Assembly: GCF_012927345.1 (NCBI RefSeq)
Contig: NZ_JABBGJ010000054.1
Span: forward strand, 1 to 64,000
Length of the DNA stretch: 64,000 nt
Reading direction: 5' to 3'
From: Paraburkholderia polaris
GTDB lineage: Bacteria > Pseudomonadota > Gammaproteobacteria > Burkholderiales > Burkholderiaceae
Shown here: in pieces, positions 8,828-19,373 of the stretch
Layout of the letters: each line of letters opens with the position of its first letter
Numbering within the stretch: the first letter of the stretch is position 1
Position numbers and translations under genes: made by a program
Notes under the pieces: generated by a model
Databases searched by the model: none
Told to the model about the DNA's origin: nothing
The model's input: the letters and a program-made list of their open reading frames with translations, nothing else

Positions 8828-9241
8828 ATGAGTGGACTGACTCCCGATACCCCCGTGCCGACCGGCGTGGTCGTGCATTCCAAATCGCGCGTACTCGAAT
8901 TGCAATACGCAAACGGCGAAACGTATCGCCTGCCGTTCGAACTGCTGCGGGTGTATTCGCCGTCAGCCGAAGTGATGGGCCACGGGCCCGGCCAGGAGAC
9001 GCTGCAAACCGGCAAGCGTGACGTCACGATCACGATGATCGAAGGCGTCGGCAATTATGCGGTACAGCCGACTTTCTCCGACGGGCACGCCACCGGTATC
9101 TATTCCTGGGACCTGCTGCACGACATGGCCGTCCGTCAGGATGAACTCTGGCGCAACTATCTCGCCAAACTGGCAGCGGCCGGCGTCGACCGCGATGCGC
9201 CGATGGCGGCAGCTGGTGCTGCGCACGGGCACTGTCACTGA
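8828..9241 (+). CDS. DUF971 domain protein (GBBH-like N-terminal domain)
   Basis: The 137-residue protein has the DUF971 fold, a small domain also found at the N terminus of gamma-butyrobetaine hydroxylase. Typical elements are VVHSKSRVLELQYANGETYRLPFELLRVYSPSAEV near the start and YAVQPTFSDGHATGIYSWDLL in the second half. It ends in a short His/Cys tail (AAGAAHGHCH) that could bind a metal; that is inference. The start at 8828 follows a GAGG site at 8819-8822. It sits directly before ubiE, an association known in proteobacteria, but its biochemical role is not established. Confidence 0.85.
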   Translation: MSGLTPDTPVPTGVVVHSKSRVLELQYANGETYRLPFELLRVYSPSAEVMGHGPGQETLQTGKRDVTITMIEGVGNYAVQPTFSDGHATGIYSWDLLHDMAVRQDELWRNYLAKLAAAGVDRDAPMAAAGAAHGHCH

Positions 9242-9308
9242 TACGATTCGCCCTGATCGCCGCACTGATGCGGCGCAACATTTCAGAATACGCGAAAGGA
9301 CGAGCGCG

Positions 9309-10040
9309 ATGAGCAAAACCCACTTCGGCTTTCAATCGGTCGACGAACAGGAAAAAGCGCAGAAGGTGGCGGGCGTGTTCCACTCGGTCGCCTCCAACTA
9401 CGACTTGATGAATGACCTGATGTCGGGCGGGTTGCACCGGGCGTGGAAGATGTTCACGATCGCCCAGGCCAACGTCCGGCCGGGCTTCAAGGTGCTCGAT
9501 ATTGCGGGGGGCACGGGCGATCTGTCGAAGGCGTTCGCCAAACAGGCGGGCGAGACCGGGGAAGTCTGGCACACCGACATCAATGAATCGATGCTGCGCG
9601 TGGGCCGCGACCGCCTGCTGGACAAGGGCGTGATCACGCCGGCGCTGCTCTGCGATGCTGAAAAGATCCCCTTTCCGGACAATTACTTCGACGTAGTGAC
9701 CGTGGCCTTCGGCTTGCGCAACATGACGCACAAGGATGTGGCGCTGGCCGAGATGCGGCGCGTGTTGAAACCGGCAGGCCGTCTGCTGGTGCTGGAGTTC
9801 TCGAAGGTGTGGGATCCGCTTAAAAAGGTCTACGACGTCTATTCGTTCAAGGTGCTGCCGTGGCTCGGCGACCGTTTTGCGAAGGACGCTGAGAGCTACC
9901 GTTACCTGGCGGAATCGATCCGGATGCATCCGGACCAGGAAACTTTAAAAACAATGATGGAACAAGCGGGCCTGGACGGCGTCAAATATTACAATTTGTC
10001 AGCTGGCGTGGTAGCTTTACATGTGGGGACCAAATACTAG
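9309..10040 (+). CDS. ubiE: ubiquinone/menaquinone biosynthesis C-methyltransferase UbiE
   Basis: This SAM-dependent enzyme methylates the quinone ring carbon (2-polyprenyl-6-methoxy-1,4-benzoquinol and its menaquinol counterpart). The 243-residue length is typical. Family markers are FHSVASNYDLMNDLMSGGLHRAWK at the start, the SAM motif VLDIAGGTGDLS (about residue 64), VTVAFGLRNMTH, and LVLEFSKVWDPLKKVYDVYSF. Its C terminus is the usual YYNLSAGVVALHVGTKY. It is followed by a Tim44-like gene, then ubiJ and ubiB, so the locus groups late ubiquinone-biosynthesis functions. Confidence 0.97.
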   Translation: MSKTHFGFQSVDEQEKAQKVAGVFHSVASNYDLMNDLMSGGLHRAWKMFTIAQANVRPGFKVLDIAGGTGDLSKAFAKQAGETGEVWHTDINESMLRVGRDRLLDKGVITPALLCDAEKIPFPDNYFDVVTVAFGLRNMTHKDVALAEMRRVLKPAGRLLVLEFSKVWDPLKKVYDVYSFKVLPWLGDRFAKDAESYRYLAESIRMHPDQETLKTMMEQAGLDGVKYYNLSAGVVALHVGTKY

Positions 10041-10078
10041 GGTTCCTAACCCATCGATTTTTAAAGGAAAGTACGAAA

Positions 10079-11071
10079 ATGTCCGATTCAGGTGTGTTAT
10101 CTCCCCGTAAGGTTGGGCGGTCGTTGGTGAGAAGAATCGGACTGATCGCGATGGTCGGTCTGATCATGGCCGGCTCTCTCGCCTCGCTCGATGCGGAAGC
10201 CCGCCGCATGGGCGGTGGCCGTAGTCTCGGCCGTCAGTCGAACACGGTTCAGCAACAGTCGACCCCGTCGCAACCTTCCCAAAGCAATCAGGCCATGCAG
10301 CAGCGCGCGCAGCCGGCACCGGCGCCCGCGCCGACGCCGGCCGCGGCGCCTAACCGCTCGCGCTGGCTTGGCCCGATTGCCGGTCTCGCGGCCGGCCTCG
10401 GTATCGCGGCGCTGTTGTCGCATTTCGGTCTGGGCGGCGCGTTCGCTGGCGCCATGGCCAACATCATCGTGATCGCGGTCATTGCGATGATCGGCATCTG
10501 GCTGGTCCGCCGCTTCATGGGCCGCAAGCGCGATGCGGCGCAACCGGCGTATGCGGGCGGCTCGCCGTCGTTGAATTCGGGCGGCACCGGCTACGCGCAG
10601 GAACCGAGCTACACCGCTCCGCCCACGGGCTCGTACCTCGAGCCGCAAGGCAACCCGCTGAGCACGCCGTCCATCAACACGGCCCCGGCCGTACCGGCGG
10701 GCTTCGATTCGGAAGCGTTCCTGCGTAACGCCAAGGTCTACTTCGTGCGCCTGCAAGCTGCGTGGGACGTCGGCAACTCGGAAGACATCCGCGAATTCAC
10801 CACGCCGGAAATGTTCGCCGAAGTGAAGGTCGATCTGAACTCGCGCGGTGCCGAGTCCAATCAGACGGACGTGGTGCAGCTGAACGCGGAGTTGCTGGGC
10901 GTTGAAGAACGCGCGACCGAATACTTCGCCAGCGTGCGCTTCTCTGGCTTGATCCGCGAAACGGCCGGTGCAGCGGCTGAGCCGTTCGTCGAGGTCTGGA
11001 ACCTGACAAAGTCGAACCGGCCTGGCGAAGGCTGGCTGCTGGCCGGCATTCAGCAGGTGGCACAGCACTAA
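10079..11071 (+). CDS. Tim44-like domain membrane protein
   Basis: The 330-residue protein has four parts. There is an N-terminal hydrophobic segment (GLIAMVGLIMAGSLASLDAEA, about 22-42) that may be a signal anchor. A Gln/Pro/Ala-rich linker follows (about 50-90). Next come two hydrophobic stretches (IAGLAAGLGIAALLSHF and NIIVIAVIAMIGIWLVRRF, about 97-145). A C-terminal Tim44-like globular domain starts near residue 205 (FLRNAKVYFVRLQAAWDVGNSEDIREFTTPEMFAEV). Mitochondrial Tim44 tethers the import motor; the bacterial role is unknown. It lies between ubiE and ubiJ and is followed by a strong terminator. Confidence 0.85.
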   Translation: MSDSGVLSPRKVGRSLVRRIGLIAMVGLIMAGSLASLDAEARRMGGGRSLGRQSNTVQQQSTPSQPSQSNQAMQQRAQPAPAPAPTPAAAPNRSRWLGPIAGLAAGLGIAALLSHFGLGGAFAGAMANIIVIAVIAMIGIWLVRRFMGRKRDAAQPAYAGGSPSLNSGGTGYAQEPSYTAPPTGSYLEPQGNPLSTPSINTAPAVPAGFDSEAFLRNAKVYFVRLQAAWDVGNSEDIREFTTPEMFAEVKVDLNSRGAESNQTDVVQLNAELLGVEERATEYFASVRFSGLIRETAGAAAEPFVEVWNLTKSNRPGEGWLLAGIQQVAQH

Positions 11072-11178
11072 GGCAGCAGCGAGACGGAGCCGAGGCAGCA
11101 CTGCTTGCCCTGACTTCGCACAAAGCATTGGCCGTTCGGCATAGCAAGCCGCGAAGCGAACGGACGTTACAATAGGAA

Positions 11179-11211
11179 CCCGCGCGGGCACCTTGCCTGC
11201 GCGGGTTTTTT
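11179..11211 (+). terminator. Rho-independent terminator after the Tim44-like gene
   Basis: CCCGCGC (11179-11185) pairs with GCGCGGG (11199-11205). The stem extends inward by a G-U and GGC/GCC pairs around ACCTT, and T6 follows (11206-11211). It lies 14 nt before the ubiJ start, so it separates ubiE–Tim44 from ubiJ–ubiB unless it is only partially efficient. Confidence 0.85.
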
Positions 11212-11224
11212 CTTGCCACTTTCA

Positions 11225-11869
11225 ATGACCCTCGCCGCCAAGCCCTTCGCTGCTGCCGTCAATCACCTGCTCGCCCGCGAATCGTGGGCTCGTGAGCGCC
11301 TCGCCCCGTACGCGGGCAAGACCGCGAGACTGTCCTGTCCGCCGGTCGTGCTGATGCTGCTGGTGCAACCGGACGGCTACCTGGGCGCGGTCGACGAAAC
11401 CGAGGCGCAACAGTTCGATGTGATCATCTCGGTGCCGTCCGATGCGTTGCCGGCCTTCGTGCAAGGCGGCCAGGCCGCCGTGATGAAGCACGTGAAGATC
11501 GAAGGCGACGCCGAGTTTGCGACGGTGATCGCCAAGCTCGCCGAGCATCTGCGCTGGGAGCCGGAAGAAGATCTGGCGAAGCTGATCGGCGACGGTCCGG
11601 CGTGGCGGGTCGCGTCGGTCGTGCGTACGGTCGGCGAACACGCACGGCGTACCGGGCGCAATCTGCTCGACACAGCCGCCGAATATCTTCTCGACGAAAA
11701 TCCACAACTGGTGCGCCGCGCAGCGCTTGAAGACTTCAACGTCGAACTGGCCCGCGCCCGCGATGCTTTGGCGCGCGTGGAAAAGCGCATCGAGCGTCTT
11801 GAACAGAAGGTCGAAGCCCACGGCGCCAATGCGCCGGGCGGCGCCGCCACGTCGCGCGGCACGCGCTAG
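11225..11869 (+). CDS. ubiJ: ubiquinone biosynthesis accessory factor UbiJ (SCP2 domain)
   Basis: The 214-residue protein has an N-terminal SCP2 sterol-carrier-like lipid-binding domain (about 15-125, including LLVQPDGYLGAVDE and MKHVKIEGDAEFATVIAKLAEHLRWEPEEDLAKLIGDGPAWRV) and a C-terminal coiled coil (RARDALARVEKRIERLEQKVEA). In E. coli UbiJ binds ubiquinone intermediates and works with UbiK in the soluble Ubi complex. I take the ATG at 11225, because an upstream in-frame TTG overlaps the terminator. Position directly before ubiB supports the call. Confidence 0.9.
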   Translation: MTLAAKPFAAAVNHLLARESWARERLAPYAGKTARLSCPPVVLMLLVQPDGYLGAVDETEAQQFDVIISVPSDALPAFVQGGQAAVMKHVKIEGDAEFATVIAKLAEHLRWEPEEDLAKLIGDGPAWRVASVVRTVGEHARRTGRNLLDTAAEYLLDENPQLVRRAALEDFNVELARARDALARVEKRIERLEQKVEAHGANAPGGAATSRGTR

Positions 11870-11884
11870 TCACTGGGCACAACT

Positions 11885-13462
11885 ATGCGTTTTCTGCGTT
11901 TCCTCAAGATTTTCTTCACGGTCATTCGATTCGGTCTCGATGAGATGATGCTCAGCCGCGTCAACGACCGGCGTGTGCGTCTGCTGCTGCGAATCACCAC
12001 CATCGGTCGCAAGTTCGACGCGCCGCCGGGCGTGCGCTTGCGGCTCGCGCTCGAAAGCCTCGGGCCGATCTTCGTCAAGTTCGGCCAGGTGCTGTCCACG
12101 CGGCGCGATCTGCTGCCGGTCGATATCGCCAATGAACTGGCCAAGCTGCAGGATCAGGTGCCGCCGTTCGATTCGGCGGTGGCGATCGGGCTGGTCGAGA
12201 AGTCGCTCGGGGCGCCGGTCGACGTGCTGTTCGACGATTTCGAGCGAGTGCCGGTGGCGAGTGCATCGATCGCGCAGGTTCACTTTGCGAAGGTGAAAGC
12301 AGGGCAGCACGCGGGCAAGGCGGTCGCCGTGAAGGTGCTCCGCCCGAACATGCTGCCGGTGATCGACTCCGACCTGGCCTTGCTGCGCGACATCGCCGTC
12401 TGGGCCGAGCGCCTATGGGCAGACGGCAAGCGCCTCAAGCCGCGCGAGGTGGTCGCCGAATTCGACAAGTACTTGCACGACGAACTCGATCTGATGCGCG
12501 AAGCGGCTAACGGCAGCCAGTTGCGCCGCAACTTCGCCGGGCTCGATCTGCTGCTGGTGCCGGAGATGTATTGGGAGTTCTGCACGCCCACGGTACTGGT
12601 GATGGAGCGCATGGTCGGGGTGCCGATCAGCCAGGTGGAGACGTTGCGTGCGGCCGGCGTCGATATTCCGAAGCTGGCGCGCGAAGGCGTCGAGATTTTC
12701 TTCACCCAGGTATTCCGCGACGGTTTTTTTCACGCCGACATGCACCCGGGCAACATTCAGGTGAGCCTCGATCCGGCACACTTCGGCCGCTATATCGCGC
12801 TCGACTTCGGCATCATCGGCGCGCTGTCGGACTTCGATAAGAACTACCTCGCACAGAACTTTCTCGCTTTCTTCAAACGTGATTACCACCGCGTCGCCAC
12901 GCTGCATCTGGAGTCCGGCTGGGTGCCGCCTACTACGCGTGTCGAAGAACTGGAAAGCGCGATCCGCGCGGTTTGCGAGCCCTATTTCGACCGCGCGTTG
13001 AAGGATATTTCGCTCGGCCAGGTGCTGATGCGCCTGTTCTCGACCTCGCGCCGCTTCAATGTGGAAATCCAGCCGCAACTGGTGCTGCTGCAAAAAACCA
13101 TGCTGAACGTGGAAGGGCTCGGCCGCTCGCTCGATCCTGAACTGGACTTGTGGAAGACGGCCAAGCCCTATCTCGAGCGCTGGATGAACGAGCAGATCGG
13201 TCTGCGCGGCTGGTACGAGCGGCTGAAGATCGAGGCGCCGCAGTGGAGCAAGACGCTGCCGCAGTTGCCGCGCCTGATCCATCACGTGCTGGCTGCCCGT
13301 CATGACAACACTCGCGGCGCGAACGACGACATGATTCGCCAGATTCTGCTTGAGCAAAAGCGCACCAACCGGTTGCTGCAAGGGCTGCTGCTGTTCGGCG
13401 TGGCGGTGGGCGTCGGCGCGGTGCTGGCGCGAGCGTTTCTGGCGTTCGCCTACGGCGGGTGA
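11885..13462 (+). CDS. ubiB: UbiB, ABC1-family atypical kinase/ATPase for ubiquinone biosynthesis
   Basis: The 525-residue protein belongs to the UbiB/COQ8 family, membrane-associated atypical kinases needed for ubiquinone synthesis. Seen are the KxGQ motif in FVKFGQVLSTRRDLLP (about 60-75), the Ala-rich nucleotide loop VASASIAQVHFAK, the catalytic-loop equivalent FFHADMHPGNIQV (about 282), the DFG-type ALDFGIIG, and C-terminal hydrophobic segments (LLQGLLLFGVAVGVGAVLARAFLAF) that anchor it to the inner membrane. It starts 15 bp after ubiJ. The biochemical role is ATP hydrolysis assisting Ubi complex function, from family knowledge. Confidence 0.96.
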   Translation: MRFLRFLKIFFTVIRFGLDEMMLSRVNDRRVRLLLRITTIGRKFDAPPGVRLRLALESLGPIFVKFGQVLSTRRDLLPVDIANELAKLQDQVPPFDSAVAIGLVEKSLGAPVDVLFDDFERVPVASASIAQVHFAKVKAGQHAGKAVAVKVLRPNMLPVIDSDLALLRDIAVWAERLWADGKRLKPREVVAEFDKYLHDELDLMREAANGSQLRRNFAGLDLLLVPEMYWEFCTPTVLVMERMVGVPISQVETLRAAGVDIPKLAREGVEIFFTQVFRDGFFHADMHPGNIQVSLDPAHFGRYIALDFGIIGALSDFDKNYLAQNFLAFFKRDYHRVATLHLESGWVPPTTRVEELESAIRAVCEPYFDRALKDISLGQVLMRLFSTSRRFNVEIQPQLVLLQKTMLNVEGLGRSLDPELDLWKTAKPYLERWMNEQIGLRGWYERLKIEAPQWSKTLPQLPRLIHHVLAARHDNTRGANDDMIRQILLEQKRTNRLLQGLLLFGVAVGVGAVLARAFLAFAYGG

Positions 13463-13491
13463 TCCCGATCCTGATCCATACGAGGCATCTG

Positions 13492-14115
13492 ATGAGCGAC
13501 CCGACCCAGCCTCCCGCGCCCGACTTCGCGACCCGCGACCCCAACTCGCCTGAGTTCTGGGACGAACGCTTCGAGCGCCAATTCACGCCGTGGGATCAGG
13601 CTGGCGTGCCGGCGGCGTTTCAGGCGTTCGCCGAGCGGCATCGCGACGCCGCGGTACTGATTCCGGGTTGCGGCAGTGCCTACGAAGCGCTATGGCTAGC
13701 GCAGCAAGGTAATCCAGTTCGGGCGATCGATTTCTCGCCGGCCGCCGTAGCGGCCGCGCGCGAGCAATTGGGCGCGCAGCATGCGCAACTGGTCGAGCAG
13801 GCTGACTTCTTCGCTTATGAGCCGCCGTTCACGCCGGCATGGATCTACGAGCGCGCGTTCCTGTGCGCGCTGCCGTTGGCACGCCGTGCAGACTACGCGC
13901 AACGGATGGCCGAGTTGTTGCCAGCTGGCGCGTTGCTGGCGGGTTTCTATTTCATCGGCGCGACGCAGAAAGGGCCGCCGTTCGGCATCGAGCGCGCTGA
14001 ACTCGACGCGTTGCTCATGCCGCACTTCGATCTGATCGAAGATGAAGCCGTGAACGACTCGATTGCCGTCTTTGCCGGCCGCGAGCGCTGGATGACCTGG
14101 CGCCGTCGTGGTTGA
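13492..14115 (+). CDS. SAM-dependent methyltransferase, TPMT-like
   Basis: The 207-residue protein resembles the thiopurine/thiol methyltransferase family. It has the entry motif FWDERFERQFTPWDQAGVPAAF (about 18-40), the SAM motif I VLIPGCGSAYEALWLAQQGNPVRAIDFSPAAV (about 57-90), and the LCALPLARRADYAQRMAELL region. The ATG at 13492 has a CGAGG site upstream; an in-frame GTG at 13459 overlaps the ubiB stop and is less likely. The true substrate could be a thiol, a halide or a chalcogen compound and is not determined here. Confidence 0.8.
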   Translation: MSDPTQPPAPDFATRDPNSPEFWDERFERQFTPWDQAGVPAAFQAFAERHRDAAVLIPGCGSAYEALWLAQQGNPVRAIDFSPAAVAAAREQLGAQHAQLVEQADFFAYEPPFTPAWIYERAFLCALPLARRADYAQRMAELLPAGALLAGFYFIGATQKGPPFGIERAELDALLMPHFDLIEDEAVNDSIAVFAGRERWMTWRRRG

Positions 14116-14245
14116 GCACGCCGCCGCCGCGTTTGACGGTGGTTCAGGCCGCACTTGATTCGATAGCGGCCGCCCCCATTTAGGTGAACGGCGGCTGCGT
14201 CTGGCGCTCGTCCCCGAAATTCGCGGGTGACTAGCCATATGCGGC

Positions 14246-14251
14246 TATAAT
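14246..14251 (+). promoter_or_regulatory. candidate -10 box (TATAAT) for the fmdB gene
   Basis: A perfect TATAAT sits in gcggcTATAATtc, 46 bp before the start at 14297. No good -35 element is visible at 16-18 bp spacing, so the promoter is inferred from the -10 box alone. Confidence 0.45.
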
Positions 14252-14296
14252 TCAAGGCTTTGCAAGCGTTTACAAGATTTCAGTAGGGAAAAGTTC

Positions 14297-14701
14297 ATGC
14301 CGATCTACGCTTATCGTTGCGAGTCATGCGGCTTCGGGAAGGACGTGCTTCAGAAGATGAGCGACCCCCAGTTGACGCAGTGTCCCGAGTGCGGGAAAGA
14401 CACATTTCGCAAGCAGGTGACTGCTGCCGGTTTCCAGTTGAAGGGCTCCGGCTGGTATGTAACCGATTTCCGCGGCGGTAACGGCGGCGCGAGCGCGCCG
14501 GCCAAGCCCGACGCGGATGGCGGCTCGAATGCGAATTCGGGCGAGAACGCCGCAGCCGGGAATAACGGCGCAGCGAAATCCGACACGGCTCCGGCCAATG
14601 GCACGGCGGCCGCCGCTTCATCGGGCGCAGCCGCAACGCCTGCCGCGCCTGCTGCCGCACCCGCCGCATCGGCGAGTTCGAGCGGTTCCGGCAGCGCCTA
14701 G
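14297..14701 (+). CDS. FmdB-family zinc ribbon protein
   Basis: The 134-residue protein starts with the FmdB zinc ribbon: MPIYAYRCESCGFGKDVLQKMSDP, then CPECGKDTFRK, giving two CxxC knuckles that should bind one zinc. It is followed by the usual AAGFQLKGSGWYVTDF. From about residue 60 to the end it is a low-complexity Ala/Ser/Gly/Asn tail, probably disordered. FmdB was named as a putative regulator of formamidase genes, but the function of this widespread family is unclear. It precedes a DUF502 protein gene and aspS, a common betaproteobacterial order. Confidence 0.88.
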   Translation: MPIYAYRCESCGFGKDVLQKMSDPQLTQCPECGKDTFRKQVTAAGFQLKGSGWYVTDFRGGNGGASAPAKPDADGGSNANSGENAAAGNNGAAKSDTAPANGTAAAASSGAAATPAAPAAAPAASASSSGSGSA

Positions 14702-14776
14702 TGGGACTGCCGCCCTCAGGGGCGGCGCACACGCCGCGCGTCGGGTATCGGCTCGCGCGGCTTTCTGGCGGTACAC

Positions 14777-15436
14777 ATGACGACGAAAAAAACGACGCTC
14801 AAATCGGTGTTCCTGACTGGCCTGCTGGTGCTGGTGCCTCTGGCTATCACACTGTGGGTGCTCGGCCTGATCATCGGCACGATGGACCAGACGCTGTTGC
14901 TGCTGCCGACCTCATGGCAGCCGGAGCGTGCGCTCGGCTTCCGTTTGCCGGGCCTCGGCGCGGTGCTGACGCTGGCGTTCATCTTTGTCGTCGGGCTGTT
15001 GACGCAAAACTTCATCGGCCAGAAGCTCGTGAAGTGGTGGGAAGTCGTGGTCGCTCACATTCCGGTGGTCGGCCCGATCTACACCAGCGTGAAGCAGGTG
15101 TCGGACACCTTGTTGTCGAGCAGCGGCAATGCGTTTCGCAAGGCGCTCCTGATCGAGTACCCGCGCCGCGGTTCCTATACGATTGCGTTTCTGACCGGCA
15201 TTCCGGGCGGCGACGTGGTCAACCACTTGAAAGAAGATCACGTCAGCGTGTATGTGCCGACTACGCCGAACCCAACGTCCGGCTTCTTCCTGATGGTGCC
15301 GAGGAGCGAAGTGATCGAGCTCGACATGACGGTCGACGCTGCGCTCAAGTACATCGTCTCGATGGGCGTCGTGGCGCCGTCCGTGCCGTCGCCGCCCGCG
15401 CCGGTGCGCCGCACGACAGTCGAGCCTCCGCTGTAA
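14777..15436 (+). CDS. DUF502 family membrane protein
   Basis: The 219-residue protein has two N-terminal membrane segments (VFLTGLLVLVPLAITLWVLGLIIG, about 10-33, and LGAVLTLAFIFVVGLLTQNFIG, about 58-79). A conserved soluble part follows (IPVVGPIYTSVKQVSDTLL, and YVPTTPNPTSGFFLMVPRSEVIELDMTVDAALKYIVSMG). This is the DUF502 signature; the function is unknown. It ends with a Pro/Arg tail. The ATG at 14777 lies 75 bp after the fmdB stop, and aspS begins 76 bp later, so the three could form one transcript. Confidence 0.88.
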   Translation: MTTKKTTLKSVFLTGLLVLVPLAITLWVLGLIIGTMDQTLLLLPTSWQPERALGFRLPGLGAVLTLAFIFVVGLLTQNFIGQKLVKWWEVVVAHIPVVGPIYTSVKQVSDTLLSSSGNAFRKALLIEYPRRGSYTIAFLTGIPGGDVVNHLKEDHVSVYVPTTPNPTSGFFLMVPRSEVIELDMTVDAALKYIVSMGVVAPSVPSPPAPVRRTTVEPPL

Positions 15437-15512
15437 TGCCGGTGCGCAGCGTTTCACGCCGTGTTTGATTGCTGCGCGCCGTTCAACTAATGCAAAACGA
15501 AAGACAAACATC

Positions 15513-17312
<1,800 letters not shown>

Positions 17313-17380
17313 GCTGAGCCGAACGCGGGCTGTCTGAAGACCGGCAGCCCAAGTGGGACGAAGAAGCGATTGAAGAAGCA

Positions 17381-17417
17381 AACGAAAAAGGCGCGTGATG
17401 CGCCTTTTTCGTTTTTT
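17381..17417 (+). terminator. strong Rho-independent terminator after aspS
   Basis: A perfect 14-bp stem (17381-17394 with 17400-17413) and a 5-nt loop, GTGAT, is followed by continuing T residues to 17417. The A-rich left arm and T-rich right arm make it usable on both strands. It rules out a nudB start at the ATG inside the loop (17398) or just before it. Confidence 0.93.
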
Positions 17418-17505
17418 GCGTTACAGTCGCAGCAACCGGTCTCGACCGCTCATCGGACCACTCGCCGACATGTACCGCGCAAGCGTTGCGCCCAGTTTTT
17501 ACGCC

Positions 17506-18006
17506 ATGCTGAAACCGCCGAAGATCCCGCAATCCGTACTCGTCGTCATCCATACGCCCGCGCTCGATGTGCTGTTGATCCGGCGTGCCGATCACGCGGA
17601 TTTCTGGCAATCGGTGACCGGTTCGAAAGACCAGCTCGACGAACCCTTCATTGAGACGGCGGCGCGCGAAGTGGCCGAGGAAACCGGCATCGTAATCGGC
17701 AGTACGCTCGTGCCGCACAGCGCGCTGTTCGATTGGCGGTACTCGATCGAATATGAGATCTACCCCCAGTTCCGGCATCGCTATGCCGAAGGCGTGGTCC
17801 ACAACACCGAGCATTGGTTCAGCCTGGAAGTGCCCGAACAACTCGAGGTAACGCTCGCGCCGCGCGAGCACACCGCGTTTCTGTGGCTGCCCTATGAAGA
17901 GGCGGCCTCGCGCTGCTTTTCGTCGTCGAATGCCGACGCGATCCTGCAATTGCCGAAACGGCTCGCTGGGCGCCTGAATGGCCAGCCCGAGGAGCGTGCC
18001 CAGTGA
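17506..18006 (+). CDS. nudB: dihydroneopterin triphosphate diphosphatase, Nudix family
   Basis: The 166-residue protein, counted from MLKPPKIPQSVLVVIHTP, resembles NudB (E. coli 150 aa), which removes pyrophosphate from dihydroneopterin triphosphate in folate synthesis. The Nudix box is GSKDQLDEPFIETAAREVAEETGI (about 49-72), with E-x7-R-E-x2-EE-x-G preserved. Downstream HNTEHWFSLEVP and REHTAFLWLPYEEA are typical of NudB. A start at 17470 (MYRASV) is possible; earlier frame positions lie inside the aspS terminator. The stop overlaps the GTG start of the next gene. Confidence 0.88.
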   Translation: MLKPPKIPQSVLVVIHTPALDVLLIRRADHADFWQSVTGSKDQLDEPFIETAAREVAEETGIVIGSTLVPHSALFDWRYSIEYEIYPQFRHRYAEGVVHNTEHWFSLEVPEQLEVTLAPREHTAFLWLPYEEAASRCFSSSNADAILQLPKRLAGRLNGQPEERAQ

Positions 18007-19262
18007 GCGTCGGCGGCGCGCGCCGTTTCGCGCGACTCCGGCAATCGCTGCTCGGCCGCCGTTATTGGCAGCGCTACCGCTTCACCAGCGGCAACGACGT
18101 CAAGCTGCTGCGTTCCGGCGACGAGTTCTTCGCCGCGCTGATCGAACGCATCGACGCGTCGCAGAGCGACGTGGTTCTCGAAACCTATATCTTCTGTAAC
18201 GACAGCGCCGGGCAGGCCGTCAGCGCGGCCTTGCTGCGCGCAGCCTCGCGCGGCGTGAAGGTGCGCGCGATTACCGACGGCATCGGCACCGCGCGCCTTG
18301 AGATGTTCAACGAATGGCCGCTCGCCGGCATCGACCACCGCATCTACAACCCGCATCTGTTCGGCCGTTTCGGCTTCTCGCGTACGCACCGCAAGATCGC
18401 GGTGGTGGACGATCAGTTCGGCTACTGCGGTGGCATCAATATCGTCGACGATTACGAGAACAACGGCGAGAAGCTGCTTTACCGGCGCTGGGATTTCGCA
18501 GTGGAGCTGCACGGGCCGGTGGTAGCCGATATCCGCCAGGCGTTCGAGGTGCAATGGCAGCGGATCCGTCTCGGGCATCGGCCTCTGGAATCGCTTCAGC
18601 CCGATCTTGGGCCGAAGGCCATGGCGTCGCTCGGCACCCTGCGTCGCCGGCGCCGCAACCGCAACGAGACGCTGTGGGCCGGCGGGCAGCCGTGCGTGGC
18701 CTTCGTCGCACGTGACAACCTGATCAACCGTCGCGCTATCGAAAAAGCGTATCTGACCGCGATCGGCCAGGCGCGCAGCGAAGTGCTGCTGGCTAATCCG
18801 TACTTCATGCCGGGCCGCAAGCTGCGGCGCGCGCTGGTGTTCGCGGCGCGGCGCGGCGTCGACGTGAAGCTCATCGTCGGGCGCAAGGAGTTCAGGGCGC
18901 TCGATTACGCCGTGCCGTTCCTGTATCGTGCGCTGCTCAAAGCCGGCGTGCAGATCGCCGAGTACGAGAAAACCCTGCTGCACGGCAAGGTCGCGGTGGT
19001 GGATTCGAATTGGGGGACAGTCGGCTCGTCGAACCTCGACGCGTTGAGCCTGATGCTCAACAACGAAGCCAACGTGGTGCTGGTGAACGACCCGTCGATT
19101 GACGCGCTGCGGGACGCGATCCTCGCCGCGTTCAAGGATTCGCGCCGGATCGACGAGGCGCGCTACGAGGCCCGCCCCGCGGGCGAGCGCGCCCTCAACT
19201 GGCTCGCCTACACGACCTACCGGGCCGTGATGAAGCTGTTGACGGTGGGTGGCTATGACTAG
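18003..19262 (+). CDS. clsB: cardiolipin synthase ClsB (phospholipase D superfamily)
   Basis: The 419-residue protein has two HKD motifs, HRKIAVVDDQFGYCGGINIVDD (about 129) and HGKVAVVDSNWGTVGSSNLD (about 325), which form the phosphatidyl-transfer active site. It lacks the two N-terminal membrane segments of ClsA, fitting ClsB. Its job is cardiolipin formation at the inner membrane from phosphatidylglycerol or a related lipid. The start is GTG at 18003, overlapping the nudB stop (GTGA), so translation is coupled. No terminator is obvious after it, but the fad regulator begins only 227 bp later. Confidence 0.9.
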   Translation: MSVGGARRFARLRQSLLGRRYWQRYRFTSGNDVKLLRSGDEFFAALIERIDASQSDVVLETYIFCNDSAGQAVSAALLRAASRGVKVRAITDGIGTARLEMFNEWPLAGIDHRIYNPHLFGRFGFSRTHRKIAVVDDQFGYCGGINIVDDYENNGEKLLYRRWDFAVELHGPVVADIRQAFEVQWQRIRLGHRPLESLQPDLGPKAMASLGTLRRRRRNRNETLWAGGQPCVAFVARDNLINRRAIEKAYLTAIGQARSEVLLANPYFMPGRKLRRALVFAARRGVDVKLIVGRKEFRALDYAVPFLYRALLKAGVQIAEYEKTLLHGKVAVVDSNWGTVGSSNLDALSLMLNNEANVVLVNDPSIDALRDAILAAFKDSRRIDEARYEARPAGERALNWLAYTTYRAVMKLLTVGGYD

Positions 19263-19373
19263 CCCTTCCTCCTCTCTCACATAAGCGCAAGGACGCGGTG
19301 TCAATGAACGGAAACAAAAGAAGGCAAACGCCTCTAAAAAATCTCCTTCCTCTGATTGACGGATGCCGCAGAA

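Noticed and set aside
17395..17505. N-terminal extension of the nudB frame (MMRLFRFLRYSRSNRS...)
   Set aside because: It starts inside the aspS terminator hairpin and is not part of the Nudix fold; the start at 17506 fits NudB length.
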